From contig CAWCEP010000006.1 in assembly GCA_963794615.1 (NCBI GenBank), positions 434,001 to 498,000 on the forward strand: a DNA stretch of 64,000 nucleotides, written 5' to 3'. The notes beneath the pieces are model-generated. The model saw only the letters and a list, made by a program, of their open reading frames with translations, was not told where the DNA came from and searched no databases. This stretch comes from Chersky-840 sp963794615 (GTDB taxonomy: Bacteria > Actinomycetota > Acidimicrobiia > Acidimicrobiales > UBA8190). The position numbers and the translations under genes are program-made. This document shows, one piece after another, positions 28,803-37,353 of the stretch. Positions within the stretch are counted from its first letter, which is position 1, and each line of letters opens with the position of its first letter.

Positions 28803-28824
28803 ATCACGCGGGAAGACTGATTCA
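28800..28824. terminator. bidirectional hairpin containing both stop codons
   Basis: TGAATCA (28800-28806) pairs with TGATTCA (28818-28824) around an 11-base loop. The first three bases of each arm are the TGA of the two convergent genes. No T tract, so termination is plausible but unproven. Confidence 0.45.
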
Positions 28825-29215
28825 CGCCCTGCCCTCGGGCCCGGCATCCTGGGTGAGCGACAGCACGTTGCCGTCGGGGTCGGTGCACCACGCCGACCTT
28901 GGCTCCGCCCGGCGCCGTCCACACGCCCAGGTCGTCCTGCTCCATCCCGGCGAACCGCTCGAAACGCACACCGGCGTCGCCGAGCGCACGCACCGTGGCG
29001 GCGATGTCGGCGACGGCCCACCCGAGCACGGTGTAGGGAGCGGTGACGATCTCCGCCACCGGCGTGACCCTGAGCCGGGTGCCCTGCGCGTCGAAGACGC
29101 AGGCGAAGGGGCTCTCCTCCACGACCGCCAGCCCCAGCACGCCGCCGTAGAAGGCCCGGGCCCGGTCGAGGTCCGTCGTCGCCACGAACGCCACCAGCTC
29201 GCTCGACCCCAACAT
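28822..29215 (-). CDS. glyoxalase/VOC-superfamily protein, frameshifted near 28895
   Basis: About 130 residues with the two beta-alpha-beta-beta-beta modules of the VOC fold: FVATTDLDRARAFYGGVLG and VEESPFACVFDAQGTRLRV in the first, LGWAVADIAATVRALGDAGV and WTAPGGAK in the second, ending CTDPDGNVLSLTQ after the frame change near 28890-28900 (one surplus base). Metal ligands are not obvious at the usual His position at the start. Members act as isomerases, dioxygenases or resistance proteins, so function is open. Confidence 0.75.
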
Positions 29216-29289
29216 CGGCCCTCCCCGCCGCCCGACGAGCGTAGGACAGGTAGGCCCTGGTCACCGAGCGATCCATTTGTCACTTGCTA

Positions 29290-29310
29290 CTTACGTAAGG
29301 ATCTGCTTAC
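29290..29310. promoter_or_regulatory. probable ArsR operator
   Basis: Palindrome CTTACGTAAG (29290-29299) with a further CTTAC at 29306-29310. It lies directly upstream of the -10 element of the ArsR gene, fitting autoregulation. Confidence 0.5.
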
Positions 29311-29313
29311 ATT
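29308..29313 (+). promoter_or_regulatory. -10 element of the ArsR-SRPBCC operon (leaderless)
   Basis: TACATT six bases before GTG 29320. It overlaps the second CTTAC half-site. Confidence 0.5.
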
Positions 29314-29319
29314 CATCGG

Positions 29320-29643
29320 GTGGACGCCGCCCTCCGAGCCATCGCCGAGCCCCACCGGCGCCAGATCCTCCGGCTCGTGGCCGACGACGAGCTCGCCGCG
29401 GGGGAGATCGCCTCCCACTTCGAGCTCAGCCGGCCGGCCGTGTCCCAGCACCTGCGGGTCTTGGTCGAAGCCGGGCTCCTCGAGAGCCGTCGGGACGCCA
29501 CCCGCATCATCTACCGGGCCCGGCCGGAAGGGCTGGCCGAGCTACGCGACTACCTCGAGGTGTTCTGGGAGACCGGACTGCGCCGTCTGAAGCGGGCAGT
29601 GGAACAAGACATGGAGGACAGCGACCGTGCCAGAAGGCGATGA
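29320..29643 (+). CDS. ArsR-family transcriptional regulator
   Basis: A 107-residue winged-helix regulator: LRAIAEPHRRQILRLVADD, then ELSRPAVSQHLRVLVEAGLL (recognition helix) and the wing ESRRDATRIIYRA. No metal-binding Cys cluster is seen, so it is the metal-independent type usually paired with an SRPBCC (AHSA1-like) gene, as here: the next gene overlaps by 17 bases. Start is GTG after a TACATT element. It probably represses itself and its partner through the CTTACGTAAG palindrome. Confidence 0.88.
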   Translation: MDAALRAIAEPHRRQILRLVADDELAAGEIASHFELSRPAVSQHLRVLVEAGLLESRRDATRIIYRARPEGLAELRDYLEVFWETGLRRLKRAVEQDMEDSDRARRR

Positions 29644-30069
29644 CGTCATCGAGCAGGAGATCCGGATCGCGGCGCCCCCCGAGGCCGTGTTCCCGTTCTT
29701 CACGGATCCCGACAAGATGCGGCGGTGGCAGGGGATCGACCACACCGTCGACCCCCGGCCCGGTGGGATCTACCGCGTCAACGTCGACGGCACCCACGTC
29801 CTGCGCGGGGAGTTCGTCGAGGTGAGTCCCCCCACCGGGTGACCTTCACGTGGGGTTGGGAGGAAGGCGGCATTCCCGTGCCCGCCGGGTCGAGCACCGT
29901 CGAGATCACCCTCACCCCCGACGGCGACGGGACCATCGTCCGGCTCGTGCACCGGGGACTGCCGCTCGAGGCCGTCGAGTCGCACGCGGCGGGCTGGCGC
30001 CACTACCTGGCCCGCCTCGCCATCGCCGGCGCGGGCGGCGACCCCGGGCCCGACCCGGGCCCGTCGTAG
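29627..30069 (+). CDS. SRPBCC (AHSA1-like) domain protein, frameshifted near 29837
   Basis: About 147 residues of START-like fold: VIEQEIRIAAPPEAVFPFFT, DPDKMRRWQGIDHTVDPRPG, GGIYRVNV at the start, and VTFTWGWEEGGIPVPAGSST, VEITLTPDGDGTIVRLVHRG after the break. A C run at 29828-29833 is one base short; seven C would restore the frame, a typical homopolymer miscall. Such proteins bind hydrophobic ligands or act in toxin or stress responses with their ArsR partner. It overlaps the ArsR gene. Confidence 0.78.
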
Positions 30070-30120
30070 CGACACCGCATCCCGTCGTCGCTCGACGCAA
30101 CGTCACTCACAACGGCCCGT

Positions 30121-30168
30121 CCGAACACCGGCAATCCAACACAACTCCGAACACCGGCAATCCAACAC
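30121..30168 (+). repeat. 22-bp perfect direct repeat
   Basis: The 22 bases at 30121-30142 recur exactly at 30147-30168, separated by four bases (core GAACACCGGCAATCCAAC). They lie in the leader of the YCII-like gene, ending 22 bases before its start. Confidence 0.85.
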
Positions 30169-30190
30169 CAACAAGAAAGGCAGGATCACG

Positions 30191-30502
30191 ATGGGCAAGT
30201 TCGTTTTTCTCTACACGGGCGGCCAGATGGCCGAGACCCCCGAAGCGCAGAAGGCGGCCATGGACGCATGGATGGGATGGTTCGGCACCCTCGGTGACGA
30301 CATCGTCGACCCCGGCAACCCGTTCGGTGCGTCGAGCACGGTGGGCGGGGACGGTTCGGTGAAGTCCGGGGCGGCCGGTGCCATCGGCGGCTACAGCATC
30401 ATCTCCGCCAACAGCCTCTCCGACGCGGCCGGCAAGGCCAAGGGCTGCCCGGTCCTGTCCGGAGGCGGGACGGTCGAGGTCTACGAGGCGATGCCGATGT
30501 AA
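30191..30502 (+). CDS. YCII-related domain protein
   Basis: A 103-residue protein with the ferredoxin-like YCII/DGPF layout: KFVFLYTGGQMAETPEAQKA, MDAWMGWFGTLGDDIVDPGN, GGYSIISANSLSDAAGKAKG and the closing GGGTVEVYEAMPM. Proteins of this kind are frequent beside ArsR-SRPBCC pairs and sigma factors; their biochemical role is not established. GAAAGGCAG precedes the ATG. It is followed by a good intrinsic terminator. Confidence 0.8.
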   Translation: MGKFVFLYTGGQMAETPEAQKAAMDAWMGWFGTLGDDIVDPGNPFGASSTVGGDGSVKSGAAGAIGGYSIISANSLSDAAGKAKGCPVLSGGGTVEVYEAMPM

Positions 30503-30535
30503 CGAGGCACCTCGGATCGGTGTCCCCGACGACAG

Positions 30536-30566
30536 CCCCGCCCGCCGTCAGGCCCGGCGGGGTTTT
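30536..30566 (+). terminator. intrinsic terminator after the YCII-like gene
   Basis: CCCCGCC (30536-30542) and GGCGGGG (30556-30562) form a 7-bp stem followed immediately by TTTT. It lies between the YCII-like gene and the oppositely oriented SnoaL-like gene. Confidence 0.7.
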
Positions 30567-30595
30567 GTCGTCTCAGGGCAACGGCACCCATTCGA

Positions 30596-31033
30596 TCAAT
30601 CCGACGCCACCCGTTCGAGCTCGGCGCTGGGGTCGTAGTAGAGCTCCTGCTGGGCGATCAGCGTGTCGCGGTAGCGGTACACCACCACGTAATTCGAGCG
30701 CAGCCGCACGCCGTGCAGGCCGAAGTCGAACCGCACCTTGACATACGCACCGGCGTCGTCGGCGATCAGCGCCCGCTCCTCGACCGCGTAGGCGATGTCG
30801 GACAGATCGGTGATGGTCAGCTGGACGAATTCGAGGGCCTGTTCGACACCCACGATGCGCGCCGGCCACCCGAAGAGCCGCGTGGTGGGGCTGACATAGG
30901 CGACGTCGGGAGCGTAGAGCGTCCCCGCCAGCGAGATGTCGCCCGCCCCGAAGGCGGTGGCGAACCGCTCCTCCTGGGCGTCGAGCACCTCGAGCGAGGC
31001 CGGACCGCGCGTGACCGACGAACCGCTCGTCAC
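30596..31033 (-). CDS. SnoaL/NTF2-like protein
   Basis: A 145-residue protein with a cone-shaped NTF2-like pattern: EVLDAQEERFATAFGAGDIS, LAGTLYAPDVAYVSPTT, then FDFGLHGVRLRSNYVVVYRY. Members include polyketide cyclases, ketosteroid isomerases and binding proteins. The Asp/Tyr pair of ketosteroid isomerase cannot be placed with confidence. GTG 31033 overlaps the apt stop as GTGA, so it is translated with apt despite no obvious functional link. Confidence 0.68.
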   Translation of the reverse strand: MTSGSSVTRGPASLEVLDAQEERFATAFGAGDISLAGTLYAPDVAYVSPTTRLFGWPARIVGVEQALEFVQLTITDLSDIAYAVEERALIADDAGAYVKVRFDFGLHGVRLRSNYVVVYRYRDTLIAQQELYYDPSAELERVASD

Positions 31034-31584
31034 ACCGACAACAGCACGTGGAGGTCGAGGCCGTCGAGTCGCTCCCGGCCCCCCAACGCCACGATCTCGA
31101 GCAGGGAGGCCACCCCCACCACCTCGGCCCCCCCCCGGCGGAGCACGGCGGCCGTCGCCAGCAGGGTCCCACCGGTGGCGATGACGTCGTCGACGATGAG
31201 TACCCTGTCCCCCCCGGCGACGGCGTCGGTGTGCATCTCCAGGGTGGCATCGCCGTACTCGAGCAGATAGGCCTCCGCCATGGTGGCGGCGGGCAGCTTG
31301 CCCATCTTGCGCACCGGGACCAGCCCCGTGCCCAGGGCATAGGCGACGGGGGCGCCGAGGATGAAGCCCCGGGCCTCGATGGCGGCGACCTTGTCCACCT
31401 TGCCTGCGAACGGGGCCCCCATCCACCGCACCGCATCGGCGAACACCACCGCGTCGGCGAGCACGGGGGTGATGTCCTTGAAGGTCACGCCGGGCTGGGG
31501 GAAGTCCACCACGTCACGAACGAGCGCTCTCACCCGCTCCCGGATGGCGTCGTCGGCGTCCGGTCCGGGTGTCTCGGCCGCCAT
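31030..31584 (-). CDS. apt: adenine phosphoribosyltransferase
   Basis: A 184-residue purine salvage enzyme that makes AMP from adenine and PRPP. Clear family blocks: FPQPGVTFKDITPVLAD near the start, AAIEARGFILGAPVAYALG, VPVRKMGKLP and the PRPP-binding VLIVDDVIATGGTLLA. Length is normal. In many actinobacteria apt lies between secDF and relA; here it is between a small membrane protein and a SnoaL-like gene, so it is a housekeeping gene in a catabolic area. Its start follows the upstream stop by none or one base. Confidence 0.95.
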   Translation of the reverse strand: MAAETPGPDADDAIRERVRALVRDVVDFPQPGVTFKDITPVLADAVVFADAVRWMGAPFAGKVDKVAAIEARGFILGAPVAYALGTGLVPVRKMGKLPAATMAEAYLLEYGDATLEMHTDAVAGGDRVLIVDDVIATGGTLLATAAVLRRGGAEVVGVASLLEIVALGGRERLDGLDLHVLLSV

Positions 31585-32004
31585 CTATACGGTCGGGGTG
31601 GTCGAGGCGACCTCGCTCGCCTCGACCGGCGGTGCGAACGCCGCCGACACGCCCAGCACGGCGAAGGTCGAGCCCATCGTGGCCACCACCAACCGGCTCC
31701 AGATCGGGAGCTCCCGACTGCGCAGCGCCGCGATGGCGTCCCACGCGTCGCACCCGGCGCCGAGCAACAGCGCCCGGGACACCCCTTCGGGCCGGTCCTC
31801 GTGGAGCGCCTGGAGCAACACGAGGCCGAGGGCGAGGTCACGGCCACCGAAGATCCGGCTCATGAAGCGGACGCTCGGCCGGTTCGCCTCGGCCCCGAGA
31901 TAGGCGGCCGCCCCCGCCGCCGGGCTGGCCATGAGACCGAGGCCGAAGCCGATGCGGCCCAGCGCGATGACACGAGGGATCCGTCGGCGCAGGTCTTCGT
32001 TCAC
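31585..32004 (-). CDS. small predicted membrane protein, unassigned
   Basis: A 139-residue protein with about three hydrophobic stretches (ALGRIGFGLGLMASPAAGAA; DLALGLVLLQAL; LVVATMGSTFAVLGVSAAF) and a conserved-looking RFMSRIFGGRDLALG segment. The arrangement recalls small DUF4267-type membrane proteins, but I do not recognise it with confidence. Its stop abuts the apt start, so it is first in a three-gene unit with apt and the SnoaL-like gene. Confidence 0.6.
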   Translation of the reverse strand: MNEDLRRRIPRVIALGRIGFGLGLMASPAAGAAAYLGAEANRPSVRFMSRIFGGRDLALGLVLLQALHEDRPEGVSRALLLGAGCDAWDAIAALRSRELPIWSRLVVATMGSTFAVLGVSAAFAPPVEASEVASTTPTV

Positions 32005-32061
32005 CGGCCCGAGGTTAGCGGTGGCCCCGGGGCCGGCCCGGAGTCGCCCCGGGGCGCAGGG

Positions 32062-33276
32062 CTAGACGGGGGGAAGCCCGTACAGCGAGGCGGCGTTGGC
32101 GCCCGCGATCAGCCGCTGGTCCTCGGCGGGGAGCCCGGCGATGGCTTCGGCCAGCTCACCGGTCACCCCCGGGAACACGGCATCGGGATGGGGGTAGTCC
32201 GAGGCCCACACGATCCGGTCCGCCCCGCACAACGGCGACCGGGCCGTAAAGGCGAGGGTGGACTCGTCGGGGTCGAAGCTGATCCAGCACTGGCGCCGGA
32301 AGTACTCCGAGGGCTCTCTCGTCAATTGGGGGACGTCCCACCCGAAGATCTCGTAGTGGTGGTCGAGGCGCTCGAGCCACGGTACGAGCCAACCGCCACC
32401 CGCCTCGAGGAAGACGAGGCGCAGATCGGGGAACCGTTCGCACGTCCCGCCCGCCAACAAGAACGCCATCGAGCTCATCATGTCGAAGGGGTTGGCGATG
32501 GCCTGGGTGAAGAAGATGTTGTCGATGGCGACGGTCCCGGTGTCGTCGGGGAGCGGTTTGGCCGAGCTGCGGAGGCGGTTGATGCGCAGACCCTGACAGG
32601 CTCCGGGGAGATCGGCGGCCAGGAAGGGGTGCAACCCCACCGGCATCCCCGTGTCCGACGCGGCTGCCCACAACGGGTCGTAGACGGTGTCGGAAAAGGG
32701 GCGCCAGTCCGCGCTCGGGTTGGGGCGGAGGAACACGCCCACGATGCCGGGGAGCCCCGCCACCCGGCGGATCTCCGCCGCGGCCAGCTCGATGTCCTGC
32801 TGGGGCAGCACGGCGACGCCGAAGAGACGTCCGTCCCCCGACTGGGTGTGGTGGGAGAGCCAGTCGTTGTAGGCGCGGCACATCACATTGGCGAATTCGA
32901 CGTCGGGGTGGCCCTGGATCCCGAGCAGGAGCGTGGGGTAGAGCACCGCCTGGTCGATGCCGTCGGTGTCCATGTCCACGAGTCTCGCCGGGGCGTCCCA
33001 GGCGGCGGGACGGACCTCGGTGTACCGGAGCTCACCGCGCTGGGCCCGGTCGCGATCGTCAGCCGACATGCCGGCCGTGCCGGCCAGGGACATGAAGTTG
33101 GCGAGATTGCGGGTGCCGTCCATGACGGCCCACTCGCGCCCTTGGGCGTCGACCTCGATGTGCCACACCCGGTCCTCGAACCCCTTGGGGGCGAACTCCC
33201 GGAACCCGTCGGGATGCTCGAGCACGTGCCCGTCGGCATCGATGTACGCGAGCCCTGTCTTCATCGTCGTCGCCAT
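32062..33276 (-). CDS. metal-dependent amidohydrolase (PF04909/ACMSD-like) no. 1
   Basis: A 404-residue TIM-barrel hydrolase or decarboxylase. N-terminal metal site in YIDADGHVLEHPDGF; ARLVDMDTDGIDQAVLYPT; central MPVGLHPFLAADL with the conserved His; LRLVFLEAGGGWLVPWLERL; and the C-terminal metal Asp in IVWASDYPHPDAVFPG. ATG 33276 is preceded by GAGGAG; an upstream start would overlap the next gene. It is the last gene of the minus-strand half of the 32-43 kb divergon. Family members decarboxylate or hydrolyse cyclic carbon acids; the substrate is unknown. Confidence 0.85.
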   Translation of the reverse strand: MATTMKTGLAYIDADGHVLEHPDGFREFAPKGFEDRVWHIEVDAQGREWAVMDGTRNLANFMSLAGTAGMSADDRDRAQRGELRYTEVRPAAWDAPARLVDMDTDGIDQAVLYPTLLLGIQGHPDVEFANVMCRAYNDWLSHHTQSGDGRLFGVAVLPQQDIELAAAEIRRVAGLPGIVGVFLRPNPSADWRPFSDTVYDPLWAAASDTGMPVGLHPFLAADLPGACQGLRINRLRSSAKPLPDDTGTVAIDNIFFTQAIANPFDMMSSMAFLLAGGTCERFPDLRLVFLEAGGGWLVPWLERLDHHYEIFGWDVPQLTREPSEYFRRQCWISFDPDESTLAFTARSPLCGADRIVWASDYPHPDAVFPGVTGELAEAIAGLPAEDQRLIAGANAASLYGLPPV

Positions 33277-33289
33277 GGCCACTCCTCGG

Positions 33290-34381
33290 TCACCGGGGCA
33301 GGTGGTAGAAGTCCTGGGCGTTCCCACCCGCCACCCGCGCCAAGGCGTCGTCGGCGAGGCGCCCCTGGGCGTGCTCGATCAACTCGGTGGTGGCCCGGGG
33401 CCAGGCGCCGTCCCAATGGGGGTAGTCGCTGGCGAACATCACGCACCGGTCGCCGAGGAGCTCGACCACGCACGGCAACGCGTCTTCGTCGGGCTCACAC
33501 GTCACCACCACGTTGCCCGCCGCCACGTACTCGGCGGGCGAGCGCTGCCAACCGTCGGGGATCCAGTCGCCCCGGCTCGCATGGTGCTCACCGAGACGCT
33601 CGACGAACCACGGCAGCCACCCCGCCCCGGCCTCCAAGAAGGCCACCCGGAGCGTGGGGTGTCGGTCGAAGACCCCCCCGCTCACGAGGGCGGTCATGGC
33701 GAACATCTGGTCGAAGGGGAAGCTGACGCAGTGGACCTGGATGTAGTTGTCGAAGCGGTCCACGCCGATCTTGGGCAGGTGGATCCCCGGCGCACCGTGC
33801 ACGCCCAACGGCATGTCGAGGGCGGCGGCCGCCTCGTAGAACCGGTTCATGTCGGGGTGGTCGAGGTTCCGGTCCTTGAGCGCGGGCGGGACGATGGTGG
33901 CCACCAGGCCGAGCCCCTTGGCCTCCTCCATGACCGTGACGGCCAGGTCACCGTGCTCGATGGGCACCACCGCGATGCCGTGCAGGCGCCCGGCGCTCTT
34001 GGCGCAGAACTCCGAGACCCACTGGTTGTACATCCGGGCCAGGCCCGCCCCGAGCACTGGATCCTCGAGGGTGGGCACGCACAGGCCGAAGCTCGGGAAC
34101 AACACCATCTCGTCGATCCCGTCGGTGTCGGCGTTGGCGAGCACCCCGTCCACCGTCCCGGGGTCGACCCCCGGGGCCGTGGTGAGACCGTGCTGGGGTG
34201 GGCAGCCCGCGCCCGGCCCCTCGTACTGCGGATAGGGCCGGCCTTCGATCAGGACCCCGAGCTTGGTGTCGGTCCGCAGTGCCACCTGCTCGGGAAACCG
34301 TTGCAACAGCTCGGCGAAGAACTCCAGGGGCTCGACCGCATGAGCATCGGCGTCCACCACGTGCAGGTCCGTCACCATCAT
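33290..34381 (-). CDS. metal-dependent amidohydrolase (PF04909/ACMSD-like) no. 2
   Basis: A 363-residue paralogue of the neighbouring enzyme: HVVDADAHAVEPLEFF (metal site), NADTDGIDEMVLFPSFG, MPLGVHGAPGIHLPKIG, LRVAFLEAGAGWLPWFVERL and VMFASDYPHWDGAWP. It is shorter than its neighbour in the middle section. It overlaps the alcohol dehydrogenase stop by ATGA and is followed by amidohydrolase no. 1 after 13 bases. Keeping two copies side by side suggests successive steps or a mixed complex rather than redundancy. Confidence 0.85.
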   Translation of the reverse strand: MMVTDLHVVDADAHAVEPLEFFAELLQRFPEQVALRTDTKLGVLIEGRPYPQYEGPGAGCPPQHGLTTAPGVDPGTVDGVLANADTDGIDEMVLFPSFGLCVPTLEDPVLGAGLARMYNQWVSEFCAKSAGRLHGIAVVPIEHGDLAVTVMEEAKGLGLVATIVPPALKDRNLDHPDMNRFYEAAAALDMPLGVHGAPGIHLPKIGVDRFDNYIQVHCVSFPFDQMFAMTALVSGGVFDRHPTLRVAFLEAGAGWLPWFVERLGEHHASRGDWIPDGWQRSPAEYVAAGNVVVTCEPDEDALPCVVELLGDRCVMFASDYPHWDGAWPRATTELIEHAQGRLADDALARVAGGNAQDFYHLPR

Positions 34382-35514
34382 CCCTCCGTCCCGGTCGCGC
34401 CGGCGAGGTCGTCGTCGTACACGATCACGCTTCTCGCCACCTCACCGGCCTCCATGGCCCGGAAGGCGTCGTTGACGTCGTCGAGCCCGATGCGCCGCGT
34501 CACGAGACCCTCGGCGTCGATGGCCCCCTCGCGCACCAGGTCGACGAGCACGGGGAAGTCCCGGTCGGCATCGGTCGACCCGTACACGCACCCGATCACC
34601 GTCTTGGCGTCCACGAACAGCTCGAACGCCGAGAACGACACCTCCTCGGCGGGCGACCCCGCCCCGACGAGGACGGCCGTCCCGCCCCGTCGCACCGCCG
34701 CGAAGGCGGTACGGATGGTGGCGGCCCGCCCCACCACCTCGAACCCGTAATCGGCGCCCCGACCCGCCGTGTGCTCCCGTACCGCGGCGACGGCGTCGAC
34801 CGTGGACGCGTCCACGACGGCGGTGGCCCCCATGGCCTTGGCCAGCTCGAGCTTCGACGCCACATGGTCCACGGCCACGATGGTGGTGGCGCCGGCCAGC
34901 CGGGCCCCCTGGATCACCGACAATCCCACCCCTCCGCACCCGACCACCACGACCGAGGAAGCCGGGGTGACGTGCGCGGTGTTCCACACCGCGCCCACCC
35001 CGGTGGCCAGCGCGCAACCCACCAGCGCGGCGAGCTCCAAGGGGACGGCGGGATCGACCCGGACCACCTCTCCTTCGGGGACGAGGGTCTCCTCGCCGAA
35101 GGTAGCGGTCCCGAGCCCGCGCACGAGCGGCGTGCCACCCACCGTCGCGTAATCACCGGACAGCGCTTGGGTCAGACCCACCTCGCAGAGCATCACCTGG
35201 CCCCGCAGGCACCAGAAACAGCGTCGGCAGGCCGGCATCCAGGTGAGGACGACGTGGTCGCCCGGCGCCACCCGCGTCACTGCGTCTCCCACCTCGACGA
35301 CGACCCCGGCGCCCTCGTGACCGAGCACGGTCGGGAACATGAACGGGATCGTCCCCTTCTGCACGGAGCGATCGGAGTGACACACGCCGCTCGCCGCCAT
35401 CTTGACCCGCACGTCGTGCGGTCCCGTCGGCGCCAGCTCGATCTCCTCGACGACGAAGGGGGCCCCCACCTCGTGGACGACGGCAGCCCGAACGGTCCGG
35501 CCCGATGCGCCCAT
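34378..35514 (-). CDS. zinc-containing alcohol dehydrogenase (AdhC/class III-like)
   Basis: A 378-residue MDR. Catalytic zinc ligands in SGVCHSDRS and LGHEGAG, the structural zinc Cys quartet in PACRRCFWCLRGQVMLC, and the Rossmann stretch VVVVGCGGVGLSVIQGARLA, with Asp in VAVDHVASK indicating NAD. Overall it resembles the glutathione/mycothiol-type and long-chain alcohol dehydrogenases of actinobacteria. It overlaps the amidohydrolase downstream (34381) and touches the deacylase-like gene upstream (35514), so translation is coupled. With the aldehyde dehydrogenase of the same operon it could take an alcohol to an acid. Confidence 0.88.
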   Translation of the reverse strand: MGASGRTVRAAVVHEVGAPFVVEEIELAPTGPHDVRVKMAASGVCHSDRSVQKGTIPFMFPTVLGHEGAGVVVEVGDAVTRVAPGDHVVLTWMPACRRCFWCLRGQVMLCEVGLTQALSGDYATVGGTPLVRGLGTATFGEETLVPEGEVVRVDPAVPLELAALVGCALATGVGAVWNTAHVTPASSVVVVGCGGVGLSVIQGARLAGATTIVAVDHVASKLELAKAMGATAVVDASTVDAVAAVREHTAGRGADYGFEVVGRAATIRTAFAAVRRGGTAVLVGAGSPAEEVSFSAFELFVDAKTVIGCVYGSTDADRDFPVLVDLVREGAIDAEGLVTRRIGLDDVNDAFRAMEAGEVARSVIVYDDDLAGATGTEG

Positions 35515-37307
35515 CAGCTCGGCCCCGCCTGAACCGGACCGGCGCCCGTCCCTGCACCGGCAGCCGCACCGGCAGCCGCACCGGCGTGGACCGTGTCGGT
35601 GTCGGTCCCCGACCGCAGGACCGCACCGGGGAGCGCGCCGGTGAACGCCCCGGCCCGCACGATCTCCTCGCCGTTCACGATGACGTGCTCGATCCCCACA
35701 CCCTCGGCATAGAGGCGGCTCGCACCGCCGGGGAGGTCATCGCGTGTCCGCTCCGGCCCGTGCCCGACGCGTTCGGGGTCGAGCACCACGACGTCGGCCC
35801 ACCACCCCTCGGCTAGCCGACCTCGATGGCGCAATCCGTAGAGCCGGGCCGGGACGTCGGTGAGCTGACGCACCGCCTCCTCCCACGACAGCAGGTGACG
35901 GGCCCGCACGCCGTCGCCGAGCATCGAGGTCGAATAGATCGCCCCGCACATCATGTCGAGGTGCGCCCCGGCGTCGGATCCCCCCACCACGGCCCGGGGG
36001 TCCTGCCATACCTTGGCCCGCAGTTCCCAGTCCGCCTCCGACTCGCCGATGGGAGGGCGCAACCCCGTCCGGAGCTCGTCGGCGACCACGATGTCGAGCA
36101 GCGCGTCGAAGGGGTCCTTGCCCGTGGTCCGGGCGACATCGCCCACCGACCGTCCTTCGTAGGCGGCGTTCTGCGGTGCGAAGGTCTCGTCGATGACGAG
36201 GTTCTCCCACCGGGCCAGGGCACCGATGATCCCCGCCTCCTTCGACTTCGCGGCGGCGTCGAGCCGGGCCCGCTCGGCGGGGTCGGACAGGGCCTTCATG
36301 CGCTCGGGAACGGGAAGGGCGAACATCTCTCGCCACCCCGGCAGGCCGTCGAGCACCGCACCGGGGTCGAAGCAGAGCCGGATCTTCATGGTGTGGGGCA
36401 ATGTGAGCGCCACCACGGTGGCGCCGCGCGCCGCGGCGGCGGTCGACGCGGCCAGCTGGCGCTCGAGACCGTCGGGATTGAGCGCGGAGACCCCGAGCAC
36501 GTTCCAGTTGGCGGGGCGGTCGGCGAGGAGGGACAGCGTGGCCATGAGGTCGACCTCCTCCTCGCTGAACCCGTTGAGGCATCCCGGCACGATGAGCTCG
36601 AGTGTCGTGCCGCGATGCGAGGAAAGGACGCGACACAGCGCCTCGAGCTCCGAGCGTGACGCGGCGCGCGACGGCACCGGCATGCCGTCCCCGTCGTTGT
36701 GGGTGGGCGCCCGCGACGTCGAGAAGCCGAGCGCACCCTCTTCGAGCGACCGGGCCACCATCGACGCCATCGCCCCCACCTGCTCCTCGGTGGCGGCGGT
36801 ACCGACGGCATCCTCGCCCATCACGGCGCGTCGCACCGCCGAGTGGCCGACGAGGAACCCGGCGTTCACGGCCACGGCACCGTCGAGCCGACCCAGCCAT
36901 TCGCCGAACGTGGTCCACGACCAGTCCAGATGTTCGAGGGCGGCGATCGGCATGCCCTCGACTCGGGCCATCATGCGCGCCAGGTACGGCGCGTGCTCGG
37001 CGCCGGCGGGCGCGAGCGAGAAGCCGCAGTTGCCGCCGATCACGGTGGTGACCCCGTGCAGCGGGGAAGGGCTCGCCGTCGGGTCCCACGAAAGCTGGGC
37101 GTCGTAATGGGTGTGGATGTCGACGAATCCGGGCATCACGAGAAGGCCGTCGGCGTCGATCTCCTTGGCGGCGGGCTCGTCGATGCGGTCCTCGCCGGTC
37201 GCTGCGATCGCCACCACCCGCCCGTCGCGCACGGCCACGTCGGCGCGCCGGGACGGCGCCCCCGTGCCGTCGACGACCGTGCCGCCCTTGATCAGAAGAT
37301 CGAGCAT
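35514..37307 (-). CDS. N-acyl-D-amino-acid deacylase-like amidohydrolase
   Basis: A 597-residue amidohydrolase of the D-aminoacylase type. LLIKGGTVVDGTGAPSRRAD forms the N-terminal beta-sandwich; the metal HxH is in GFVDIHTHYDAQLSWDP; VIGGNCGFSLAPA has the Cys metal ligand of this family; AGFLVGHSAVRRAVMG and VVGGSDAGAHLDMM carry further ligands. Family members remove acyl groups from D-amino acids, but many actinobacterial copies are of unknown specificity and occur in catabolic clusters. The last ~25 residues are an Ala/Gly repeat without counterpart. It lies 46 bases downstream of the aldehyde dehydrogenase. Confidence 0.85.
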   Translation of the reverse strand: MLDLLIKGGTVVDGTGAPSRRADVAVRDGRVVAIAATGEDRIDEPAAKEIDADGLLVMPGFVDIHTHYDAQLSWDPTASPSPLHGVTTVIGGNCGFSLAPAGAEHAPYLARMMARVEGMPIAALEHLDWSWTTFGEWLGRLDGAVAVNAGFLVGHSAVRRAVMGEDAVGTAATEEQVGAMASMVARSLEEGALGFSTSRAPTHNDGDGMPVPSRAASRSELEALCRVLSSHRGTTLELIVPGCLNGFSEEEVDLMATLSLLADRPANWNVLGVSALNPDGLERQLAASTAAAARGATVVALTLPHTMKIRLCFDPGAVLDGLPGWREMFALPVPERMKALSDPAERARLDAAAKSKEAGIIGALARWENLVIDETFAPQNAAYEGRSVGDVARTTGKDPFDALLDIVVADELRTGLRPPIGESEADWELRAKVWQDPRAVVGGSDAGAHLDMMCGAIYSTSMLGDGVRARHLLSWEEAVRQLTDVPARLYGLRHRGRLAEGWWADVVVLDPERVGHGPERTRDDLPGGASRLYAEGVGIEHVIVNGEEIVRAGAFTGALPGAVLRSGTDTDTVHAGAAAGAAAGAGTGAGPVQAGPS

Positions 37308-37353
37308 GGCGACCTCCGTGTCGACCCCCGCGCCGGGGTTGTGTACGGCTTCG

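Noticed and set aside
1745..30069. Reading the frame-broken genes as true pseudogenes
   Set aside because: Beyond the single-base shifts the genes show intact catalytic motifs and no internal stops or larger losses, and several genes carry three or four shifts of the same sign.
30121..30168. Direct repeat as an insertion target or attachment site
   Set aside because: No transposase, integrase or tRNA is near, and the copies are separated by four bases only.
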